Positions 1 to 5,672 of a stretch of 6,116 nt of DNA are shown in pieces. Where the stretch lies: NCBI GenBank assembly GCA_017445525.1, contig JAFSTZ010000085.1:1-6116 (forward strand). The letters run 5' to 3'. The notes below the pieces were generated by a model, which was not told the origin of the DNA, ran no database searches, and saw nothing but the letters and a program-made list of their open reading frames with translations. Numbering within the stretch: the first letter of the stretch is position 1; each line of letters begins with the position of its first letter. Both the position numbers and the translations under genes were made by a program. Source of the DNA: Eubacterium sp. (GTDB taxonomy: Bacteria; Bacillota; Clostridia; Lachnospirales; Lachnospiraceae).

Positions 1-1042
1 CATCTAAGCCGCCACCAAGCTCAACTCTGCCCGGGGCCGATATACCGAGAGTAAACGGTGTCACTATCTTTTTAGGCTTTTCTGCATCCGGCGTGGGAAC
101 AAAGCTCTCTACACTTCTTACCTTATCAGCTAGTAATGCAGAAAAGTATTCTGTGTTCAGGCAGCCGTGTATATGATCTTTTATCTTTCCGCTTCTGGTA
201 CTGATATCACGTTTTCTGTCTTCCGCTGTCTGAGGCAGCATGATCGAATCAGAGAAGTTAACATAAGTATCAGATCCGAAGTAAGATCTCATATCTGCCG
301 GAAGCATGCCTATAAACAGATCATCCCCAATTCCGTAAGCCCTGTCAGTCGCATCACAAACAAGTATATGAAAAAGAGTTGCAAATGATGCACCGATCTC
401 CTTTGTCTTTTTAAGATACTCTGACGTGCTCAGTGATATCCTGTATTTATGCGAATAGTGCTCGGTACTGTCATGTGGTTCCTCAGGTATCTGAAATGCC
501 GGTCCGGGTAAAACGATAGGAGAAACAGATGACATATCTGCATACTTTCGATAAGGATCATACATGTCATCTTCATCAAGACCGGAGAGATCATCTTTAT
601 CAATACGACAGGTCGAGAAAAACGGATCGTCCTTTGGCAAACCGTCAAGACAATCATTGTAGTAATAAAACACGGTCCTAAGAAATGCCATGATTCCCTT
701 GATATCCGTCATACCGTGATAAAAATGAAGAACCAGCGTACGATCATCATGTGAAAAATAAAACAGATAACCGTTTGTTTCATCACTACCAAAGCATCTG
801 CTCACATCCCTGTTGTCATATACGCAGACTTCTTTATCATTTGGCTCAGCCTCAACTCTTCCGTCCTTTAGCACCGGTCTGAAACAAAGCTCCGGATAAA
901 GCTCGATAGCACGGCTTGTTGCTGTCTTCAATGATCCTACATCTATAGCTTTTTTTAGTTTAAACTCCATCTGGATGCTGAAAGTGGCATCATCAACATT
1001 TCTTTGATAAAAATATTCGCTTGATACTCCTATCCTTACCAT
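1..1042 (-). CDS. Partial condensation-like / alcohol-acetyltransferase-like CoA-dependent acyltransferase (C-terminus beyond window)
   Basis: This reading frame is open for 347 codons from ATG at 1042-1040 to the window edge with no stop, so its C-terminus lies outside. The protein belongs by pattern to the superfamily of chloramphenicol acetyltransferase, NRPS condensation domains, alcohol acetyltransferases and wax-ester synthases. Its N-terminus has the typical strand, helix and 'YPEL' layout (about residues 20-55). The catalytic-type motif HGMTD (H109, D113) matches HxxxD, with Y108 where condensation domains usually have a first His. Around residues 245-265, PADMRSYF followed by VNF resembles the superfamily's 'LR...N' segment, and 'SAPGRVELGGG' near residue 340 resembles the strand before the second-half active-site loop. 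Such enzymes transfer an acyl group from CoA or a carrier protein to an alcohol or amine. Relatives are about 400-470 residues, so perhaps 60-120 are missing. It starts 22 bases after the fusion gene, so the two are probably co-transcribed. No signal peptide or membrane segment is visible; it is likely cytoplasmic. The substrate is unknown. Confidence 0.8.
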   Translation of the reverse strand, partial: MVRIGVSSEYFYQRNVDDATFSIQMEFKLKKAIDVGSLKTATSRAIELYPELCFRPVLKDGRVEAEPNDKEVCVYDNRDVSRCFGSDETNGYLFYFSHDDRTLVLHFYHGMTDIKGIMAFLRTVFYYYNDCLDGLPKDDPFFSTCRIDKDDLSGLDEDDMYDPYRKYADMSSVSPIVLPGPAFQIPEEPHDSTEHYSHKYRISLSTSEYLKKTKEIGASFATLFHILVCDATDRAYGIGDDLFIGMLPADMRSYFGSDTYVNFSDSIMLPQTAEDRKRDISTRSGKIKDHIHGCLNTEYFSALLADKVRSVESFVPTPDAEKPKKIVTPFTLGISAPGRVELGGGLD

Positions 1043-1050
1043 CTTCGGAA

Positions 1051-1057
1051 TCCCCCG
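1051..1057 (-). promoter_or_regulatory. Ribosome binding site of the acyltransferase gene
   Basis: The minus strand reads CGGGGGA, eight bases before the ATG at 1042. It is a G-rich, imperfect Shine-Dalgarno sequence lying in the 22-base gap after the fusion gene's stop codon. It supports the chosen start but looks weaker than the sites of the two tandem glycosyltransferases. Confidence 0.5.
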
Positions 1058-1064
1058 TTATTAT

Positions 1065-3653
1065 TTATATTTTACCGAAATTCTTCTTTGAATTAAACGT
1101 TTCACGGATATGAGGCGGATATACGGCGTCAGGAAGGATATTCTTTCTGAACATCTCGCGGTCTCTGTACATAAATCCCGACTCGACTTCGTTAAATACC
1201 ACCCTGAGATTCTTACTTGTATCGTTTACCTTGTCTTTCAACAGTTCTTTTACATAACCGACAACCTCGTTTACGTCAAGGGCGGTTGCCTTGTTGTAAT
1301 CCTCCTCTGTCTCAGACTCCATCACAAGCAGATACTCATCCTCGACCACATCCTTGAGAAAACTGAAATCCGCAAAGGATATTCCGTACTTATCCTCACA
1401 GTTTAATACAACATCATATACATCTTCCTCGATAAGACCATTGAGTGCCTCCTGATCAAAATTGATCGGACAACATTTCTCTACGATGACCTCTTCATCG
1501 CTGATCTTTACAGGACGGATAAACATATCCGACTTGTAACGGAACAGACCGTTGTGTGTCGATACGATGATCCTGTATTTTTCCTGCTCCTTCAGATCAA
1601 ATGACAGTACAGTCGTTCCGTCTTCCTTCATGTACTCATAGTAGGCAGACGTCGGATCCAACTTATACAGATCCTCTCCCGGAACAGCAGTTCCGTACAA
1701 ACATAACTCATCAGCCAAAAGACCGTTGTTATAGGATATTCCTTCGAGATACTTCATGGCTTTTTTCTTGTAGATAACAAAGCTTCCCGTACCGTCTGCA
1801 ATGACCGTTTCAAGTCTCGGCCAGATCTTTTTCAGAGAGAAATCACCTTGTTCAAAAAGCTTCATAAGCTCATTGGCACGCTCCGGCAAAGAGCTGAGTC
1901 GCCAACTGATCTTGCTCAAAAGCTCATCCGAGATATCAAGTGTCTCGCTCAGAGTACCGGTCCTGATATCCTCACATATCTTTTCATGATCCTTGATGAT
2001 ACGACGGATACCGGAATAAAGAACCCATGCATTCGGAGCAAAGATAGTCTCCACAGACTTATCCGCCAGAGCAAATACCAGTCTGACATATTCAAAACTG
2101 TTTAACTCCGTAGGGAACATGATCTCGGCCGGTGTCACCATGGAAGCTCTGTCGCCGCGTTTTTTCAAAGTCTTCTCGATAAATGCATTCTGGATCAACG
2201 GATAGAGAGTGTTGGTATAAACATTTACAAAAGCATGGATCGATTCCTGATACGGCAGACTCTCAAACATAGGGAAATATCTGGTTTCTCCTATCAGCTT
2301 GTCAAATTCATCAACGTATCTGTTTACTGCTCCGTCAGTAATAGGAACCTCCTTCAGCACACCCAGATTGCCGTATGAAAGAGCATGGGCAGTTATCGGT
2401 TTCCATGTAAATATACCTTTTTCACCTATCTTTGAAGTCAGTTCAAACATAGGATGATATACATCGTAATCAGTTACATCCAGGGCATCTCTGTAGTCTT
2501 CAAGGGAGAATATATTTTTAAAACCATATCGCTTTCCGAAATCTGTATCATAGTTTTCCTCAAGGATCTTCTGAAGTATCCTCCCCTGATATCCGGAGAA
2601 TGTCTCCGGCGGACGCTCGTCGTTAGAAACAAAAAAGTGTTTCTCATGTGCGGGTTCACCGAGGATAAGCAGCTTGGGGAGCGTATTCATACGCTCTATC
2701 CTTCCCGGCGGATACAGCTTTGACGGGGGGATCTGCTTTGTATTCCTGATATAGGGCTCGAGTATATCCTTGATCTTTTTTCTCGCCTCAGGAGTCATAA
2801 CATCCTTCAACGCAAAGATATAACTGGACAACAAAAGAGTCAGACCTGCAACAGATTCGCTCGGATCGATACCGTTCTCCTCGATCGAATCAAAAAGCTG
2901 CTTAAAACTTTCGGCATATTCAACCAGTACTTTCTCATCAAGCTTTGCCGACTGCACGATCGATTGTGAATTGACATAGTATACATATCCGATAAGTTGA
3001 GGTGCAAGACATATCCTCTTTGCCTTTCCGTACACGTTGGCACTGAACTCAGAATCCTCAGCAATGACGATATCATCAGAAAACCGTATATGGTGTTCCT
3101 CTATAAATGATCGCCTGTATATTTTATGAGTAACCATACTCCACTGAGCAACATAATATTCATCCGGATTCCACTCGGTCTTGCCCATGTCTATAACGAT
3201 CGTTTCTCTGGTCTGATCCCACAGTACTATCTCGTTCATAATAACTGCTGCAGGCTTTTCAAGCTCGACCATCCTTCTGAAATGGATAACGTCCGAATCT
3301 GTTTCCTTTATGTATCCAAGAGCTTTCTCGATACATTGTGGAGTGTACTTATCATCGGCATCAAGAAATCCTATATACTCACCTGTCGCGAGATCAAGTC
3401 CTCTATTCCTGGGGCAGGAAGGTGAATGAATATCGTTTTTAAGCGTTTCCATGATAACATTGTCATACTCACCGACGATACTTCTCAACTCTTTTTCCCG
3501 TTCATCATCGCAGTTATGAAAAACTACTATCAGTTCGATATTTTCAAATCCGAAATCCTGATTTTTAACGGAATCGATACAGTGCTTAAAAAACTTTGGA
3601 TCAGTATTGTGAGACGGTATGATCACTGATATTTCATAATTACTTTTACCCAT
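1065..3653 (-). CDS. Fusion protein: N-terminal family 2 glycosyltransferase + C-terminal GH3-like (acyl-acid amido synthetase) domain
   Basis: This is a continuous 862-residue protein. Residues 6-230 form a GT-A glycosyltransferase of family GT2. It opens with 'ISVIIPSHN', has 'CPRNRGLDLATGEYIGFLDADD' features at 80-101 with the metal/nucleotide-sugar DxD at D98-D100, and an 'AED' acceptor-side motif at 198-200. The usual DDGSTD is replaced by FHNCDD (45-50). Residues about 235-348 are a helical linker. Residues about 350-855 follow the GH3 family from end to end: 'DFGKRYGF..I.SLEDYRDAL' (371-391), a nucleotide-loop counterpart SYGNLGVLK (426-434), 'IWPRL' (610-614), an ADEL counterpart of YxSSE (647-650), 'YYEY' (671-674), GLFRYKSD (702-709) as counterpart of GLYRYRxGD, and a C-terminal lid with 'YPPHIRE'. 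GH3 enzymes adenylate a carboxylic acid and couple it to an amino acid. Here the motifs are altered, so activity is uncertain. The start is supported by AAAGGGGG five bases upstream. The protein is probably cytoplasmic, with no membrane segments seen. The GT2 assignment is secure; the GH3 assignment is strong by pattern but untested. Confidence 0.85.
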   Translation of the reverse strand: MGKSNYEISVIIPSHNTDPKFFKHCIDSVKNQDFGFENIELIVVFHNCDDEREKELRSIVGEYDNVIMETLKNDIHSPSCPRNRGLDLATGEYIGFLDADDKYTPQCIEKALGYIKETDSDVIHFRRMVELEKPAAVIMNEIVLWDQTRETIVIDMGKTEWNPDEYYVAQWSMVTHKIYRRSFIEEHHIRFSDDIVIAEDSEFSANVYGKAKRICLAPQLIGYVYYVNSQSIVQSAKLDEKVLVEYAESFKQLFDSIEENGIDPSESVAGLTLLLSSYIFALKDVMTPEARKKIKDILEPYIRNTKQIPPSKLYPPGRIERMNTLPKLLILGEPAHEKHFFVSNDERPPETFSGYQGRILQKILEENYDTDFGKRYGFKNIFSLEDYRDALDVTDYDVYHPMFELTSKIGEKGIFTWKPITAHALSYGNLGVLKEVPITDGAVNRYVDEFDKLIGETRYFPMFESLPYQESIHAFVNVYTNTLYPLIQNAFIEKTLKKRGDRASMVTPAEIMFPTELNSFEYVRLVFALADKSVETIFAPNAWVLYSGIRRIIKDHEKICEDIRTGTLSETLDISDELLSKISWRLSSLPERANELMKLFEQGDFSLKKIWPRLETVIADGTGSFVIYKKKAMKYLEGISYNNGLLADELCLYGTAVPGEDLYKLDPTSAYYEYMKEDGTTVLSFDLKEQEKYRIIVSTHNGLFRYKSDMFIRPVKISDEEVIVEKCCPINFDQEALNGLIEEDVYDVVLNCEDKYGISFADFSFLKDVVEDEYLLVMESETEEDYNKATALDVNEVVGYVKELLKDKVNDTSKNLRVVFNEVESGFMYRDREMFRKNILPDAVYPPHIRETFNSKKNFGKI
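2593..2609 (-). repeat. Small perfect inverted repeat at the glycosyltransferase/GH3 junction
   Basis: Seven-base arms (CCGGAGA / TCTCCGG) are separated by three bases, inside the coding region over residues about 349-354, just where GH3 similarity begins. In the mRNA it could form a short GC-rich hairpin. No U-tract follows, so it is not a terminator. It may be coincidental. Confidence 0.3.
2699..2703 (-). promoter_or_regulatory. Possible internal ribosome binding site before Met322 of the fusion gene
   Basis: Inside the fusion gene the minus strand reads GGAAGGAT, with AAGGA ending eight bases before an in-frame ATG (2690-2688, Met322). Initiation here would give a 541-residue protein covering the whole GH3-like part, close to the normal length of stand-alone GH3 proteins. 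It may be a relic of a formerly separate gene or chance; the sequence cannot tell. Confidence 0.25.
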
Positions 3654-3658
3654 ATTTA

Positions 3659-3666
3659 CCCCCTTT
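3659..3666 (-). promoter_or_regulatory. Ribosome binding site of the glycosyltransferase-GH3 fusion gene
   Basis: AAAGGGGG on the minus strand, five bases before the ATG at 3653. It lies in a 45-base gap after the preceding glycosyltransferase gene. I see no terminator hairpin or convincing promoter in that gap, so read-through from upstream is expected. Confidence 0.55.
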
Positions 3667-3698
3667 GATGATTATTCATTGTACGCTATAAAATCAAA

Positions 3699-4664
3699 TT
3701 AAAACAGATAGAACTTATATTTATCCGGCTTGTGTCCCTCTACAAGCTTTCTTTTAAAGAACTCAGGCAATATTTCCTTGCAAGCATATTCAAACACATC
3801 CGGAAATCTGTCATCAGCAAAACCGTTTATAAACTCGACAGCCTTGCATTCATCATCCGTGTTTAAAACAAAGTGCATCGTTTCGTATTTATAAAAATTA
3901 GCCGCTGCAGTATAACATAGATCAACCTTGTCGGGATTGTATTTTTTGAAGTATTCTATGATCCCGTTTGAGCAGTTATCAAGACTTTGCTTGACTCTCT
4001 GCAGCTTCTCCATGCTTAGAGACTCGCTGTTTCTTGACATACCGCCGTAAATCTCATAATGATAATATGGCTTATCGAGATAACTGAACTTCTTTGCAAA
4101 GGTATATATCGTAGCTGACATAAATGTATCCTCTGCATTGTTGACATAAGGAGGATCCGGAACCAGCTCAACAACTTTTTTGGTAAGCTCAGTAGATATA
4201 CATGTTTCGACGATCCTTGGATCATTTTCGCCTGTCATAAAGCTTTTCAGCGGATCATCAAACTTCTTTACGGGAAGCTGGTATCCCATCGGCTCTATAG
4301 TCCTTCCGTAACGGATCACATCAGGCTTTTCGGCCTTGATCAACTCATCCAGTTCGGCCAAAAGCTCTGCATCAACATAATCATCACTGTCAAGATAGAC
4401 CACATAGTCTCCGGATGCATTTTTCATACCTGTAAACCGTGCACACAGAAGTGATCGATTCTTTTCATGTGAGAAAACCTTGAATCTGGCATCCTCCTCG
4501 GCAAACTTATCTAACATCTCCTGTGAACCGTCGGTTGAACCGTCATTGACAAGGATAACCTCAAAATCGGTAAATGTCTGCGCCTTGACTGACTCTATAC
4601 ACCGATCCATCTTTCCTACCTGATTATACACCGGTATCAAAAAACTAAATCTTGGATTTGACAT
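3699..4664 (-). CDS. Family 2 glycosyltransferase, second of a tandem pair
   Basis: This 321-residue protein has a complete GT-A domain at about residues 5-210. It opens with 'FSFLIPVYNQVGKMDRCIESVK', followed by the nucleotide-binding NDGSTDGS (40-47), the LDSDD metal motif at 91-95 and a NAED motif (176-179) in the acceptor/base region. Family members move a sugar from a nucleotide-sugar donor to a glycan, lipid or small-molecule acceptor. The donor and acceptor cannot be read from the sequence. Residues about 215-321 form a helical tail I do not recognise, containing KKYNPDK (240-246). The tail ends in a basic and aromatic stretch. No transmembrane helix is visible, so it is probably cytoplasmic or peripheral at the membrane. 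It is a paralog of the preceding gene, 14 bases away, and shares near-identical DNA at its start. A strong AAAAAGGAGG site that overlaps the upstream stop codon supports the ATG at 4664 and suggests translational coupling. Confidence 0.92.
   Translation of the reverse strand: MSNPRFSFLIPVYNQVGKMDRCIESVKAQTFTDFEVILVNDGSTDGSQEMLDKFAEEDARFKVFSHEKNRSLLCARFTGMKNASGDYVVYLDSDDYVDAELLAELDELIKAEKPDVIRYGRTIEPMGYQLPVKKFDDPLKSFMTGENDPRIVETCISTELTKKVVELVPDPPYVNNAEDTFMSATIYTFAKKFSYLDKPYYHYEIYGGMSRNSESLSMEKLQRVKQSLDNCSNGIIEYFKKYNPDKVDLCYTAAANFYKYETMHFVLNTDDECKAVEFINGFADDRFPDVFEYACKEILPEFFKRKLVEGHKPDKYKFYLF
3927..3946 (-). repeat. 20-base block shared with 4883-4902 (paralogous glycosyltransferase tails)
   Basis: These 20 bases are identical to 4883-4902. 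In both genes they encode the YNPDK segment of the C-terminal tail. The match reflects duplication of the two glycosyltransferase genes, not an independent repeat element. Confidence 0.7.
4591..4640 (-). repeat. 50-base block shared with 5550-5599 (paralogous glycosyltransferase starts)
   Basis: It is identical to 5550-5599 at 45 of 50 positions, including an uninterrupted run of 26. It encodes the 'IPVYNQVGKMDRCIESV' segment of both tandem glycosyltransferases. Identity at this level in DNA, beyond what the protein needs, points to duplication or gene conversion. Confidence 0.75.
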
Positions 4665-4670
4665 ATCAGA

Positions 4671-4680
4671 CCTCCTTTTT
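4671..4680 (-). promoter_or_regulatory. Strong ribosome binding site overlapping the upstream stop codon
   Basis: AAAAAGGAGG on the minus strand lies six bases before the ATG at 4664. Its first two A residues are the last two bases of the preceding gene's TAA. This arrangement favours ribosome re-initiation and coupled expression of the two glycosyltransferases. Confidence 0.75.
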
Positions 4681-5617
4681 ATTTATCTAAATCTTCCATC
4701 AGATCATATAATACCTTTTTCTTTATAGATGAATTGCAGGCATAGTCAAACAACTCTTCATATCCCAGATTCTTGATCTCCATGATATACTGAACTATTT
4801 TTCTGTAATCACTCTCACGTATAAAGTGCTGAGTGAGAACAAATCTGTTCATATTGGATGTGGCTTTTTTGGTTGTCTCCAGCTTGTCGGGATTGTATTT
4901 TTCTATAAAAGAAACAATATGAGAAGCCGCTTCGTAAGTATCTTTGAGATATTTCCTGAATCTGGGCAGGCTGAACTCCGGTGTGGCACTGGCTGAGCTC
5001 ATGCCCGTATCCCTCTGATAATAATACAGGATATCATCAACATAATCTATCTTTTTGCCGAATGTGAACAATACATGAGAGAAGTACACATCCTCTCCCA
5101 TATTGCAATAAAACGGCTCTGTCGTCTCCAACAGCCTGTCTGTAACAAACCTTTTATAAGCATTTTTCCATATGGTAGGAAAAATGGTTTTCTTATGGAT
5201 GCACTCGATGATATCATCTGTATGTAACGGAGGAACCTTCATACCCTCGGGCTCGGTCACAAAACCAAAGCATACTATATCCGGATCACTCTGTTCAAAC
5301 TTGTCGTGGATCTTCTCCAAGGCAGTATCAAGCAGATAATCATCGCTGTCCAAAAACATGACGACATCTCCATTTGCATGCTCCATACCGGTATATCTGG
5401 CCTTGATGAGAGAACCGTTCTCCTCGTATCTGACCGCATGAAACCTGTCATCCGACGCTTCAAAATCCTGAAGCATCTTGAAAGAATCATCCGTCGATCC
5501 GTCATCGACCATGATCACTTCAAAATCCTTAAAGGTCTGGTTTTTAACAGACTCTATACACCGATCCATCTTTCCAACCTGATTGTACACAGGAATCAGT
5601 ATGCTGAAATAGCTCAT
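4679..5617 (-). CDS. Family 2 glycosyltransferase, first of a tandem pair
   Basis: This 312-residue protein has a complete GT-A domain in its first 205 residues. It opens with 'FSILIPVYNQVGKMDRCIESVKNQTF', followed by VDDGSTDDS (37-45) contacting the nucleotide part of the donor, FLDSDD (88-93) with the metal-binding DxD, and MGED (173-176) in the acceptor region. 'YYYQRDTGMS' (198-207) is the usual end of this domain type. Residues about 210-312 are an unrecognised, mainly helical tail with EKYNPDK (239-245), shared with its downstream paralog. It transfers a sugar from a nucleotide-sugar, with donor and acceptor unknown. It is probably cytoplasmic, as no signal peptide or membrane span is seen. 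It follows the ATP-grasp gene after 55 bases. The start is well supported by AAAGGAGA five bases upstream. The two paralogs differ clearly in the middle region (about residues 115-170), which may mean different acceptors. Confidence 0.92.
   Translation of the reverse strand: MSYFSILIPVYNQVGKMDRCIESVKNQTFKDFEVIMVDDGSTDDSFKMLQDFEASDDRFHAVRYEENGSLIKARYTGMEHANGDVVMFLDSDDYLLDTALEKIHDKFEQSDPDIVCFGFVTEPEGMKVPPLHTDDIIECIHKKTIFPTIWKNAYKRFVTDRLLETTEPFYCNMGEDVYFSHVLFTFGKKIDYVDDILYYYQRDTGMSSASATPEFSLPRFRKYLKDTYEAASHIVSFIEKYNPDKLETTKKATSNMNRFVLTQHFIRESDYRKIVQYIMEIKNLGYEELFDYACNSSIKKKVLYDLMEDLDK
4883..4902 (-). repeat. 20-base block shared with 3927-3946
   Basis: This is the partner of the identical block in the downstream glycosyltransferase gene. 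It encodes the shared YNPDK segment of the C-terminal tail. Confidence 0.7.
5550..5599 (-). repeat. 50-base block shared with 4591-4640
   Basis: This is the partner of the near-identical block at the start of the downstream paralog, with five mismatches in 50 bases. Confidence 0.75.
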
Positions 5618-5622
5618 CTGTA

Positions 5623-5630
5623 TCTCCTTT
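5623..5630 (-). promoter_or_regulatory. Ribosome binding site of the first tandem glycosyltransferase
   Basis: AAAGGAGA on the minus strand, five bases before the ATG at 5617. It lies in the 55-base gap (5618-5672) after the ATP-grasp gene. That gap is AT-rich; I see no hairpin terminator and no well-spaced promoter in it. Confidence 0.7.
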
Positions 5631-5672
5631 CATTTATAAACAATAACATGATGATATCAGAGCGAATCAATA

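Noticed and set aside
167..388. 73-residue open frame on the plus strand
   Set aside because: It is antisense to the partial acyltransferase, whose superfamily motifs are clear. The translation has no recognisable features.
430..657. 75-residue open frame on the minus strand
   Set aside because: It is an out-of-frame shadow of the acyltransferase frame on the same strand, with biased composition and no ribosome site I could see.
1110..3629. Several 60-99-residue plus-strand frames and two minus-strand frames within the fusion gene
   Set aside because: All overlap a continuous 862-codon gene with strong domain similarity. None has a recognisable product.
1065..3653. The fusion as a sequencing or assembly artefact joining two genes
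   Set aside because: The frame is continuous, the linker is coherent protein sequence, and both parts share the same strand and codon style. An artefact is unlikely, though relatives should be compared.
3654..3698. Possible terminator or promoter in the 45-base gap before the fusion gene
   Set aside because: There is no stem-loop with a U-tract and no convincingly spaced promoter. It looks like a simple intergenic gap.
5618..5672. Possible internal promoter in the 55-base gap (TTGATT and TATAAA on the minus strand)
   Set aside because: The two elements are about 26 bases apart, far from the usual 17, in an AT-rich stretch where such matches are expected by chance.
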